Assembly (NCBI GenBank): GCA_029224185.1
Contig: CM055205.1
Span: 11,793,319-11,857,318, forward strand
Source of the DNA: Karalla daura
Lineage: Eukaryota > Chordata > Actinopteri > Chaetodontiformes > Leiognathidae
Length of the DNA stretch: 64,000 bases
Direction: 5' to 3'
Numbering within the stretch: position 1 is the stretch's first letter; each line of letters starts with the position of its first letter. This document shows, one piece after another, positions 37,314 through 48,749 of this stretch. The position numbers and the translations under genes are program-made. Under the pieces are notes generated by a model. That model did no database searches. It was given only the letters and a program-made list of their open reading frames with translations, and was not told where the DNA came from.

Positions 37314-39056
37314 ATGATGACCATGACTACGATGGCTGACGGTCTGGAGGCTCAGGACTCGTCCAAGTCTGCCTTCATGGAGTTTGGGCAGCAGGCGCAC
37401 TCGCAGCAGAGCCCCAGCCCGTCCATGTCCGGAGGAGGAGGAGGACACTACCCGCTGCACTGCCTGCACTCCGGCCCCCACGCTCCCCACCAGCACGACA
37501 GCAGCGCCCCGTACACCGGGGGGGGCAACACCTACAACAGGTCTCTGCCCTACCCATACGTGAGCCACCCGCACCACAGCCCCTACCTGCCGTCCTACCA
37601 CAGCAACACGGGAGGACAGACAAGGTTAGACGGCACAGGTAAGACCAGCAGGACCCCCCGTCCCCTGCCCTCCTCTGTCTCGAGACGTGTCTTTTATTTA
37701 AAAAAATAAACAAAGAGGATTTTTTTCCCCTCGCCTCCAAAATATATTTTAAAAAAGACGCGCAAAAAAAGGGAAACGTGCTAAAATCTCCGTGCGCTCC
37801 GTCCTGTAAAGCTGCGTGGAAATGCCCGGGGTGTGAGCACCGTCCTCCACCAAGCTCCTCTTTTGGAAAATTAGGCAGGCAGCCCTGCGCATGTTGTAAT
37901 TAGCATTTAATTGACATGTCATTACCAGCAATATCCTAAATATGACAGCGTATGAGGACTGCGAGGCGTTTAAAGGCAGTGGGAGATGGCAGTGTTGGAT
38001 TTTTCTCCCCCCCTTTTTTTTCCTCTGGACTCGACAATTTATTATATCTCCACCTTCCCCGGGAGCATTTCTGCCGATTTTCTGACACCATCCAGCCTTC
38101 CCTCATCACCATCATCTCCGCCACCAGCATCGCCATCACCATTTTTGAATAATAACATTGATTGTTTTTGTTGCAGAGCAGCAGAAAACGACGGTGATTG
38201 AAAACGGGGAAATTCGTTTTAACGGCAAAGGGAAGAAGATCCGCAAGCCTCGGACAATTTATTCCAGTTTGCAGCTACAGGCGCTCAACCACCGTTTCCA
38301 GCAGACCCAGTACCTCGCCTTACCAGAGCGGGCCGAGCTGGCCGCATCTCTGGGGCTGACACAAACCCAGGTATGAGGAAGAGATGCACGGCCCGGATCC
38401 TCACATTATGGGATATACCTGAACATTATCATTATTATTATCATAATTATTATACCTCACACGTGGTGAATAATGATATCGCCTCGCAGCACGAAGGAAT
38501 GGATAGAAATAAGGCATTTTTATGTGTGGAGTTTGTGTAGAGTACCAAAACATGCCTGTTTAGGTCAATTGGAAATTTCTGCTAGGTGTGTGTGTGTGTG
38601 TGTGTGTGGAGTGTGTGGAAGGTGTGTGTCTCCTATATGCGCTGGGATAATCTCCTGCAGACCCCTGTCACGCCATTTTGGGTCAAGAAAATCTGCTAAA
38701 TATTACCATTACCATCATAATTAATTATTGCTTTTTTTTTCGTTTTTGCACAATCTCTCCTCTCATGTCATATTTGCACTGACCGCCGTCTTGTCCTCCT
38801 CCCCCTATTTCTGCAGGTAAAGATCTGGTTCCAGAACAAGAGGTCAAAGTTCAAGAAGCTGCTGAAGCAAGGAGGCAACCCGCATGAGAGCGACCCCATC
38901 CCGGGCTCCATGTCCCTGTCCCCCCGCTCCCCCACCATCCCACCCATCTGGGACGTCTCGGCCTCTTCCAAAGGAGTAAACATGCCGGCCAACAGCTACA
39001 TGCCCGGCTACTCTCACTGGTACTCGTCCCCACACCAGGACTCCATGCAGAGATAG
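37314..39056 (+). CDS. dlx6a: dlx6a, distal-less homeobox 6 transcription factor
   Basis: Three coding exons: 37314-37638, 38177-38370 and 38817-39056, all GT-AG, giving 252 residues. The start MMTMTTMADGLEAQDSSKSA is the DLX6 N-terminus, and the second exon opens QQKTTVIENGEIRFNGKGKK as in DLX6 orthologues. The homeodomain spans about residues 130-189 with helix 3 VKIWFQNKRSKFKK and the Dlx-typical Gln50 and Asn51. The C-terminus ends SYMPGYSHWYSSPHQDSMQR. It lacks the long polyglutamine/polyproline tract of mammalian DLX6, so it is shorter than the human protein. Family role: nuclear activator patterning branchial arches, forebrain GABA neurons, otic and limb/fin structures together with dlx5. 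Convergent with dlx5a, 5.05 kb apart, sharing intergenic enhancers. Confidence 0.97.
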
Positions 39057-39810
39057 GCTGAGAGACCCCCCCACACAAACAAACCCACCCACCCACCACC
39101 ACCACCTACAATTGGTGTCCTATGCTGGAGAGGAAGAAGAGGGAGGAAGAGGAGCAAGAGCTGCTCCTGGAGGACAAAAAACCCCTCAGCCAAGCCTCCG
39201 TGTGGTGACACAGACAAAGGGAACTAACCATTTTTATTTTTGAACGACCACAAAAAAAGGCTGTTTCAGTGGGCTCGCATATTTGTTATGCTTTCATTCA
39301 TGTCAACATCTGATTATACCAAATACTATCAGTGACATTTTGGCCACGCGTGGGGAGGCACAGACTGGTTTTAACGCACCCCCTGTGGCGCACAGAGCCT
39401 TCAGCCGCATGGTGGACTCCTGACTGCTCTTTATTTTTATTTTTATTTTTATTTCCTCTCCAACATGCAAAACCAAGCAAATTGTCTGTCTGTAAATATA
39501 CTCTGCGATTTTAGTTGTACATACACTTTTTATGTTTTGTCAGATTGAGTAAAACCGTGACTCAAAAGAAACCAAAAAGCTGCTGTTTGATTGATGATTT
39601 TTAGACTAAGAAAAAAATCTTCCTCTCTCTCTCTCCCTGTCCTTTATTTATTTATTTATTATTTTTTAAACGCTTCATATTGGGCCAACATCACACCATA
39701 ACAGGCCCCATTTCCCTGCGTCCCCCTGGTGCGCAACATCCCTGACACACAACTTAATGGCACAGTGAGAAGCCATTTGAGCACAGCAAACATTTTAAAT
39801 AAATCCCCGG
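39057..39810 (+). other. dlx6a 3' UTR (probable)
   Basis: Sequence after the dlx6a stop. It contains two Pumilio-type elements, TGTAAATA (39491-39498) and TGTACATA (39516-39523), AU-rich stretches and a possible polyadenylation signal AATAAA at 39798-39803. The exact 3' end is inferred only. Confidence 0.5.
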
Positions 39811-39984
39811 CAAAAAAGGAGAGAGCTCTGAGATGAAGAAAGCTGCAGGATTATAGATTGATGACGGAGGAAATGAACTCACCCTGGCCCGCCGCTGGTC
39901 TGCTCTTGCCTCCTCAGACCTTCGCTCCAGGTCCAGCTCCGTCTTTGTCATTTCACCCTCAATTATTAGAAGTATTGACAAAAT

Positions 39985-40445
39985 GTTTTCTCCCCTCTCT
40001 CCGTCCTAATGCAGGCCGCTAAATGCCAAGCTCCGCGGGATCGATGTCGAACAAAGCAGCCAGCTGCAGCGGCGTTCAATATGAAGGAGATATTTGGGAC
40101 AATTTGTGGGTTTTTATCCAAGTGAGGCTTTTTTTTCCTCCTCTCCCCATTCTCATAAATGCAGGCATAATTAGGGTAATTTTTGATGTAGCCCGCTGAT
40201 TACAGCGTTTTTACCGTCAAAGATAATTACCTGTAATTTTCTACCACTTTTAATACTAAAAGGCATCTTTATTTGGGTTTGAGGTAGCACAGATGGAACA
40301 AAAGGGAAAATTATTCGGTTATTCATATACAAATTGCCGAGAAGAGTGAGCGCTCGGGATATTATCTGAAATTACAACGCTGAAAAGCTTCATGCAGCTG
40401 TCAAGGCGAGGATGTCCCACTAGGCGCACATTCAGCCCCTTTACC
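39985..40445. promoter_or_regulatory. Intergenic dlx5a/dlx6a enhancer module A (candidate I56ii)
   Basis: Unique, highly structured block in the dlx6a-dlx5a gap: CATAAATGCAGGCATAATTA with TAATTA at 40168-40173, then GGGTAATTTTTGATG, GCTGATTACAGCG, AAAGATAATTACCTGTAATT, and GGAAAATTATTCGG. TAATT/ATTA cores recur about every 20-40 bases, as expected of the Dlx-responsive I56 enhancers known from fish and mammals. Position next to dlx6a suggests I56ii by map order, but the two modules could be swapped. Family role: drives dlx5/6 in forebrain and arches. Confidence 0.55.
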
Positions 40446-40608
40446 TGCAGACTGGGTGGGGGTAGGTGGGATGGGGGGGTGGGTGGGGGGAGGCAGGGTG
40501 ATGATGTGGTGGGGGGGCTTTCTCCTAGGCCATGTGCACCCTGATCTGCAGGCTGCAGGGAGCCCGGAGAAGCAGCCGAGTAAACATCAACACAGCTCAG
40601 AAACACAA

Positions 40609-41040
<432 letters not shown>

Positions 41041-41439
41041 CATATATATATATATGGGGGTGGGGGATGCAGGGTGGGATGTGTCACTTCTTGCTCTATA
41101 CACATAAAATGGCTCCTACAGCACCTGACACCATTTCACACATTAACTCTGCACCTCAACAACACCGTCCGGAGCTAAAGACAACCGCAGAAAAATACAG
41201 ATACTCCCCTTTACAACGAATAAAAACAGCTACGAGATTTAAGCAGAAATGCAACAATCCGTGTCTACGCTTCTCTGTAAATCTAAAGTCCCTCAGCCTG
41301 GTCTAAGAGGTGGCACAGCAGAAAATACACAAGACTCATCCTTACCTTCCTCCGCTGCTTTAACACAGACTATAACCAAACCCGAGCTGCGCGGTTTTAC
41401 TGCTGCCGCTTGAATAAGCAAATCCAGGTGGGAAAGTGT

Positions 41440-41757
41440 TTGCACACCATGGTAAGCTCTTATATATTGCCTGCAAAATTAGCTGTTATTACTGTCACTG
41501 TTTAGTGATGGCGAGCTCGAAAAAAAAGCCCTCTGCAATCAAGAACCAAGCGCATCTTTGCAAATTATAGGTAATTGTCAATGTCCAGATTATGATAATG
41601 GAGGCCCTAATCCTGCAGAATAATTATTGTGGAGTGTTACAGTTGAAGCTGTCCAGTAAAGCTAACTGTCATTATTTAGACTCGATTTGCAAAACGGGGG
41701 GAAAACTGGCTGAGTGGAAAATGTTCGGTTGGAAATAAACGGGGGCTCTCGATATAA
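41440..41757. promoter_or_regulatory. Intergenic dlx5a/dlx6a enhancer module B (candidate I56i)
   Basis: Compact unique block with GCAAAATTAGCTGTTATTAC, GTCACTGTTTAGTGATGGCG, TGCAAATTATAGGTAATTGT, CAGATTATGATAATGGAGG, GAATAATTATTGTGG and TAACTGTCATTATTTAG. The multiple TAATT/AATTA cores, POU-like TGCAAAT and its position on the dlx5a side of module A fit enhancer I56i. A GT array begins directly at its right edge (41769). Identity is by position and texture; not aligned. Confidence 0.55.
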
Positions 41758-41764
41758 TGGCACC

Positions 41765-41768
<4 letters not shown>

Positions 41769-41827
<59 letters not shown>

Positions 41828-42160
41828 ACACAGAGAATTAGTGTGTCTGTTTATTTCTGTGTATCACAGAGATAGTGTGTGTGTGTGTGTGTGTGTGTGC
41901 GTGTGTGTGAGAGTGTGTGTGTGTGTGCGCGCACATGGGTTTATGTCTGTCATAGAACGACATTTGTGTGTATGTGTGTCATAGCGTGCGCGCACGTCTT
42001 TATGCATGTGTTTATGTGTGTCACTGAGATACGTGTGTGAGTGTGTGTGTGTGTCAGAGAGAAAGAGCAAGTGTGTTTGATATGACATAAAAGGCCAGTG
42101 TTTGTGTGTGCGCGCGAGCGTGTGTGAGTGAGTGCGTCTGTACACGCGCATGCACAGATT
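41769..42160. repeat. Series of (GT)n arrays
   Basis: GT array at 41769-41826, then interrupted GT/GC-containing runs to about 42130 separated by short TCACAGAGA- or TCATAG-type spacers. They physically separate enhancer modules B and C. Confidence 0.9.
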
Positions 42161-42164
42161 GCCT

Positions 42165-42300
42165 CTAGTCGCGCGAAAATCCCAAATTTCTCTCGTGACC
42201 TGAGCTCGGTAATTACGGTGCCGCCATTTGGCCTGCAGCAGAAATTAGGGCCCGAAACAACAATAACAACAGAAACAAAAAGCAGGGTGGTATTTTAGCT
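42165..42300. promoter_or_regulatory. Intergenic module C (short candidate element)
   Basis: GCTCGGTAATTACGGTGCCG with a TAATTA core at 42210-42215, then CCATTTGGCCTGCAGCAG and AAATTAGGGCCCG, in unique sequence between two GT-rich tracts. Small but strikingly non-repetitive among simple repeats. Confidence 0.35.
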
Positions 42301-42463
42301 GAAAAGAGTGTTTTCAGCAGTGTTTTACCTCACGGCACGTGCGCGTGTTTGTGTGTGCGCGCGTGTGTAACGTGTATTCTGTGCAGGCTGCAATCAGGAA
42401 GAGGATTTTGTGTCAGGTGGAAATGGTGACATGCATGGGTCAGTGTGTGGGTCAGACACGGCA

Positions 42464-42466
<3 letters not shown>

Positions 42467-42545
<79 letters not shown>

Positions 42546-42733
42546 TGTGTGTGTGTACAACATTTGTGTGTTTCCTGGTGGCTTCTTACGGCCGGTTAAA
42601 TCCAATCAGATCAGTTCTCGGTGTTTCTCGCGGTTTGTTGGGTGGTTTCCCTGGTGGTACTGCCTGCTAATAACACGGTGAAATTGTGCAGCATTTTTCT
42701 TTTCTTCCTCCTCTTTTCTTTTTTCTTCTTCTC

Positions 42734-42777
<44 letters not shown>
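42467..42777. repeat. (GT)n then (CT)n microsatellites
   Basis: (GT)n at 42467-42556 with one TT interruption; (CT)n at about 42722-42777. Unique sequence between them shows no gene. Confidence 0.92.
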
Positions 42778-42779
<2 letters not shown>

Positions 42780-43199
42780 CCCTCGTTTTTTTATGTTAGC
42801 CGGAAGGTGGGCTGCGGCCGGGAGTGGCAGAGCTCTGGAGCCGGTCTACCCCCACAGGAATGCGGATTGTCTCAGATCTCCGTGCCGCCCCCCTCGCCTC
42901 CTCTCTGCCATTCAAAGCGGCTAATTGTAGGGGACACAAAGTGCAGAGAGGCTGCACACTGTCTGCAGGAGAGCAGAGCCGAGCTGCAGCAGCCAGCAGC
43001 CTCTGCACAACCGGCTTGCAACCCCTCCAAAATACCAATAAAAACAACATATATATATATATGAAGGGGATGCATGGTGCATCCCCCCATTTGCATGGAC
43101 CACCTGCAGCAGCAGCGCCAGGAGTATCCATCTACCATCTCACCCGCTTTGTATCCAGTAGTACTGTCTGCTGGTGCCTAAGATTAATATTCATAGTAA

Positions 43200-44105
43200 T
43201 AAAAACTGTTGGAATATTTAGGAAAATTTTTGAATAAATGTGAAATTTTCTCTAACTGATGTAAATTTGATGGTTAATTTAACAGTCTGGTTTATAATAA
43301 TAAGTGTCAGGACGCATCATTTGTAATATCGCCATAAATCAGACTGAATAAAATACACAATCAAAAGAATGCGGCGGCAAAATATAGTGAAATCAGAGAA
43401 AATCAGAGGGAAGGTGAAATTATTTTGATTGCTGGACCTCATAGTTTAACATTTTATCAATTATTATATACACAGGCTGTTACCTTTTTTTAAAAAAAAA
43501 AAAAAGAAAGAAAGAAAGTAAAATATATGAAAAATAAAGGCACGCCAATGCAGTGTAGTACAACTACTGCAATGTAGTGTGGTAAGTGTTGTACAAAGAG
43601 AAGTATAAAGGTATTTTTCCTCTCACGGCTCCATGTTTTTTTTTCTCCTGTTGTCGTGAGCACGAATAAAAGCTGTAAATCACGGAGTAAAAAACAGGTT
43701 GTGGCGGATGAAAAACCACTGCAATGAGATTTGCGCCATTTTGTGAGTGCGCCGCAGTGATTTACAGCCCGCTGATGGAGCCGTCACCTGAGGCTCACAG
43801 ACATTATTAATGCCCGTGATTTATTTCGCAGTGCGAAGGGTTAAAACAACAAGACACCGCAGCGAGGCCGCTGCAGCTTTTTCTCCAGCTTCCCATTGTC
43901 CATTTAAACGTTTAATAGTCTTCCAAAAAAAATGCAATAAATTACATGCACACATTTACACATTTTACACGTTTCTTCTATGACTGTCATCAAATACATT
44001 GCATATTCCTCTGAAATTTGAACACGAGTCCCATAGAAGGAAAAAAAGGGGGGGGGCTTTGAAATGAACAACAGTGGGGTTTCTCTCTCTCTGTCTGTCT
44101 CTGTC
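43200..44105 (-). other. dlx5a 3' UTR and downstream region
   Basis: AT-rich sequence immediately 3' of the dlx5a stop (minus strand). A possible polyadenylation signal for the minus strand is TTTATT at 43820-43825 (AATAAA in sense). A further unique block at 43720-43880 (GCGCCGCAGTGATTTACAGC) may be UTR or regulatory. No other gene. Confidence 0.4.
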
Positions 44106-45603
44106 TCAATATAACGTCCCCGCTCCGAGAGCCAGTGAGTGTTGTATCGTGTTCGGGGTCTGCAGGTGGGGGGTCATGGAGCTGCCGGCCGAGGTGTACC
44201 AAGACCCCGAGGTTTCCAAAAAGCTGGAGGCCGTGGTGTTGATGCTCTGTGGCTGCAGGCTGTGCGGCCTGGACGGGCCCTGCGGGTCCCACACGGCCGG
44301 AGACTGCGGGGAGTTGCAAGCCATGGGGTCGCTGGAGCTGGGGCTGTGCTCCGGTGGTAGCTCTCCGTTCTTCATGATCTTCTTCAACTTCGATCTCCGG
44401 TTCTGGAACCAGATTTTAACCTAAGAAGCACCCACAGGAAAAATAAAAGAGAGAATTAACTTCTTTGGCACCTCAGAGACAATAGGACGCACAGTGCGTA
44501 AGTGCGCACGAGAAAAGTGCGCCTTTTGTTTGGATGAATTAGACAAAATCGGCGAGAAGGTACCAGATATGGTTGGGATGGGGGAAAAAAGCCCACCTGT
44601 GTTTGCGTGAGTCCCAGGGAGGCGGCCAGCTCGGCTCTCTCCGGCAGGGCCAGGTACTGTGTGTTCTGGAAGCGCCTCTGCAGAGCAGCCAGCTGGAAGC
44701 TGGAGTAGATGGTCCGAGGTTTCCTCACCTTCTTCGGCTTCCCGTTCACCATCCTCACTTCAGGCTCGCTTATCTCCTTCTCTGATGGAACCAGTACAGC
44801 ACCTACAAACACGCGTGCACATTGCATTTAACCGTTTAGATTGACCCAGATTTATAAAACAATCCTGTCGCCTCTAGGTGGATATAAAAACTTTATGGGC
44901 CCCTTGGGCAGGTTCCAGATTACCATGTCGTAGGTTGGAAAAAAACGTACGTTTAACAGAGCCATAGGAAACAAAATCACTAAGGGATAACAAATAACCA
45001 TTGCAGGTATAGCCTATATGCGATCATAAGCCAAACTGACTCCAGAACAGTAATAATGAGAGGAAAAATTAAGTGCGACGTCTCAAAACGGCACAAAATA
45101 AAGCGAATACGCGTAAAATCGCGTTTGTTTCCTTTTAATTTTTTTCCCCCAAGGCTGCAATTTTGCACTGAAATGCAAGATATAAAAAAATGCACATAAA
45201 TGATTAAAAAAAAAAGGCCCGTACCTGGTGGACTCGGCTGGGCTTGCACTCTGCTGTAAGTCCCGGCGTACTGGTGGTAGGCGGGGGTCGTGTACGAGCT
45301 GTAGTCGCTGTAGGCTTTTGTCGTGTAATTCCCAGCGGTTCCGTTCACTCCCGGGTACTGGTACTGGTAGGCGTTGAGCGGCTTCGCGTACGAGCCGGAG
45401 CCCGGGGAGCAGTAGCCGTGCGCGGCCCCGGCCGCGGCCGCGGCTGCGGCTGCAGCGGGACTGTAGTAGCCTGAATCCGTGGCGGACGACTCGGGTAAAG
45501 TGGGGGATTCCTGAGAGGGATGGTGCATGGTGGAGAGATGGAAGGAGCTCTGGAAGTCTGCAGGTTTCACACTCGGGATCCTCCGGTCGAATACTCCAGT
45601 CAT
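44106..45603 (-). CDS. dlx5a: dlx5a, distal-less homeobox 5 transcription factor
   Basis: Minus-strand exons 45603..45225, 44802..44597 and 44420..44106 give 299 residues (human about 289). Start MTGVFDRRIPSVKPADFQ and MHHPSQESPTLPESSATDSG are DLX5 signatures, as is the C-terminus ending LALGAGTLY. The homeodomain is about residues 152-211, preceded by EPEVRMVNGKPKKVRKPRT. Helix 3 reads WFQNRRSKLKK where most Dlx proteins have WFQNKRSKIKK. A run of nine alanines follows YYSP near residue 50. Exon 2 has a second possible acceptor 21 bases inside (44781), which would remove seven residues in frame. Family role: nuclear regulator of craniofacial cartilage, bone, otic placode and forebrain interneurons. 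Convergent partner of dlx6a. Confidence 0.97.
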
Positions 45604-45960
45604 ACTTCGAGGAAAAAAAACAACGCGAGTTCGAGGTTTTGTTGAGTCGATGGACGATGGCGGCTATGATGGTAAAAAATAAAAATAATAGAAGTGAAAA
45701 ATAAAAAATAAAAAAAATAAAAAACACAACAAGTGGGACTCCAGAGGTTGAGAAGCTACTGAGGCATTGTTGAAGGGCTGTCGGGCTCTGGTGTAGACTG
45801 CAGTCAGCCCCGCAGCACAGACTTGGTTAAATCCTAAATGGTGCTCTTACGCACTGCAGGGAGGATCTGGTTCCATTGGCCAAGGCGCACACACACACAC
45901 ACACACACACACAGAGCACAGCTACACCCAATTCACTCCGCCAGCTTTCTTATAGGGAGG
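45604..45960 (-). promoter_or_regulatory. dlx5a 5' UTR and core promoter
   Basis: On the minus strand a TATA-like CTATAAGAAAG lies at about 45948-45955, some 350 bases before the start codon. A (CA)n array at 45889-45913 falls just after the predicted start site, and an inverted CCAAT (ATTGG) is at about 45875-45879. The AT-rich leader 45660-45725 precedes the start. TATA placement is inferred. Confidence 0.4.
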
Positions 45961-46194
45961 GAAGCCACCCGGGCGATGTGGCGGCATTGTTGTGTTTTTA
46001 TGCGATCAATCAATGGCTCCAATTAAAGTGTTGGGCCGCGTGGCCAATCGCAGGGATGAATTAGAAAGGGACAAAACCTCATTACCAGAAAGGCCTCCTG
46101 CTGCAAGACAGGCCGATTATTACAACTGTCTTCATTATTCTTTATTTATGTCTTTTATTGAAACAACACTAATTCTTTTCTGTTCCGTCTGCAT

Positions 46195-46480
46195 GAAATG
46201 GGATTCAATCACGTCTTATCATTAAAGAGAAATAATACTGGTGGTAGGATAATCAAATCTCACCTATTTTCGGGGTTAAATCTGATTAAATACCCCAAGA
46301 GTACCATTCCTGGAGATGTAATTTGACACCAAAAATTGTCACTAGATTCAATTTATCCAATTATGCAATAAAACATTTTACGACTTGATAGTAATCCTCT
46401 CACATAAGCATTTTTTAAGAACAATTTCAGCTGATCTTTGATTGGCACGTATACATACGTCAAAATGGACCTGCTTCCGC
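46195..46480. promoter_or_regulatory. Candidate element upstream of dlx5a
   Basis: Unique block with GGTAGGATAATCAAATCTC, GGTTAAATCTGATTAAATAC, GATGTAATTTGACACC and CAATTATGCAATAAAAC. TAAT/ATTA cores are frequent. It lies 0.6-0.9 kb upstream of the dlx5a start, in the gap to ago2. Flanks 46.5-47.4 kb are AT-rich with no gene. Confidence 0.33.
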
Positions 46481-47399
46481 AACGGAATCATTAAAGATTC
46501 ATTTTATCTTATGTCATCTTAAAAACTTGTTAAATAAAGGCTCAGGGGCCTCGAGGCTAACATTAAGTGGTGAGCAGCGCCGACTAGTGGATTAAAGGAG
46601 TGACTGCACATAAACCGTCTGCAAAACCACGCTGAAATATCTTGTCATTATTAAAAAATGATTTTTATGTATTTTATGTAATCTTATGTATTTGTATTTG
46701 CGAAACAAGACAAAACGTATCAAGACTAAAGCAAAATGAACAAAAATTAATTTACGGAATCCCCGCCTGGCCTACAGAAGGTTCTAGAATCTGATTGGAC
46801 AATGAAGACTAAATTTAGCTGTTAAATAGAGCTGAGACCCGATATATTTGCATCCCATATGCATCTTTACATATGATTTCTGGCTTAAAACATCAGTATA
46901 GTTCACACTTTCAAACCTCTTCATATTTAGATTTCATGAGGTTTGTCCATGTCAAATATCTCCTCGTTTAGTTTGTGACCTCAGTGTATCCAGTGTATCC
47001 CTGTGATTAGTTGCCTTAAAAGGCATGAACTCTCTCTCTTGGTTTGTACTATGTATATTACGTTATATATACAATGTATATTACGTTGTAAATAACGTTG
47101 TAAATAAAACATAATAAATAAAAATAATAAAATATAAATGATCGGGTACAATAGCATTTTGGTACTTGATGCATATGGGGCATAAGTATCTTCAGGCAAC
47201 ATATTGCATATTGCCCAAACTGCCCCTGATGTTGTCTCACTAGTAAATGAATATGTGTGAATGGTTTGAGCGATCGACCTTACACGTATCAGATTGCGAT
47301 TTGTGTACTGTGAATCGCAGGGGGGATAGTGCAGATAGTATAGTAGATAGTATAATATTTCAGATACATAATTATATGAAAAAAAATGTGTTGTGATAT

Positions 47400-48490
47400 T
47401 TTGTAGAAAACAACTAAAAATGGACTTTACAGAAATAAGACTGTGAGGACAGGAAAAATGCAGTTGTGGTTGTAGACAACAATTATTGCAGTGGGATCAG
47501 CTGATGCTGTTTATGCAAAGACATTATGCTGAGAAATCATTTCCAGACATGCCATTCAAAAAAACACATTCACAAATGGTTTTGCCCATTCTAGCCACAG
47601 TTTAACAGATGGTGAGAGCTGTTTCAAAGACTTTGATCACAAAATTACTCCTGGTTGGGGCATTCCAGTGATAATAGCACTCCACACACACACAAGCCAA
47701 GGAAGGAGGCCCAGCCACAGAACCACTCCCTGCACTGAAGCCAGGTGACTGAGTGGAGGTAAAAGACTTGGGGGGGTGTGGGGGAACTTGCCGTCAACAC
47801 AGATGGCAAGGACCTTTCCAGGTGTTGCAAGAATACAAGCTGGCCATTGCAAGACGGTTCCCAAACTGATTGATGACCTCTGAACCACGGTGTATATAAA
47901 CACTGGACAGACATCTGCTCCACCAATCACCAGATTAGTTACAGTGTCTCTCACCCCTGTAAGTGCATGTAAATACATTAGTCCAACAAGTACAAGACTT
48001 CACTGGTTCAACTCAAATACCCAAATAATTTGGTTGGAAACCAATTATTTTCTGCAGGTATATCTTGATCTGACTGTACTTGGACAATGCATGTGCTCCT
48101 GTTCCGTAGCTTCCGGACTGGCTTTGATCCAGAAACAAAGGCTAAAAAAAAAAAAAAAGAAAGCTGGTCCCACATGAAAAAATAGAGAAGATGTAGTCAC
48201 ATTAGGACAATACAGCAAGGACAAGGGACAGATGCTACAGATACAAAACTGTGCTGCAACGGCAGTGCAGCACAGTTTGCATCGCAACAATGCAAATACA
48301 AAACTCAGATTGTGATAGATTTCGAATTGTGACTTGTGTCTGATCCCATCGGGAGGTTCTATTTGACAAATTTAGGCTCCAGGTAAGAAAACCATAAATT
48401 GGCATAACACACTGTTTACAGTGGGTTGAGTGGCCATTAAGACGAGAAAAGCGCTATATAAGAACCAGTCCATTTACCAAGACATTATCG
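47400..48490. repeat. Probable dispersed repeat mosaic between dlx5a and ago2
   Basis: Heterogeneous stretch with a TATA-like GTGTATATAAACACTGGACA at 47890, a poly(A) run at 48144-48158, and the dispersed fish repeat end GAAAAGCGCTATATAAGAAC, CAGTCCATTTACC at 48446-48478. This looks like transposon-derived debris, but no family or borders can be fixed. The minus-strand 113-codon open frame within it has no recognised domain. Confidence 0.35.
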
Positions 48491-48749
48491 CTCACAGACA
48501 AACAGACAGACAGACGAACAGTCAAAAGGTTTAGGTGTTTTGGAGGTTGTATAATTTCAAATCCTCCTCCCTAATTTTGGCACACCGGAAGTACTCTCTC
48601 CACACCGACTCTCTTCCTGTGGCTTCTTACTTGTTGACAAAAATGTCTAAACTCGGTGTGCGGCTCACATTTCCTCCCAGCTGACCGACACTTCTACCCG
48701 TATTATTTGGGGCAATATTTTTTTTATTTGACTTCACCATAATAACCTT

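Noticed and set aside
37074..37601. 175-codon minus-strand open frame opposite dlx6a exon 1
   Set aside because: Antisense shadow of the GC-rich dlx6a coding exon and the GA-rich leader; Ser/Leu low complexity.
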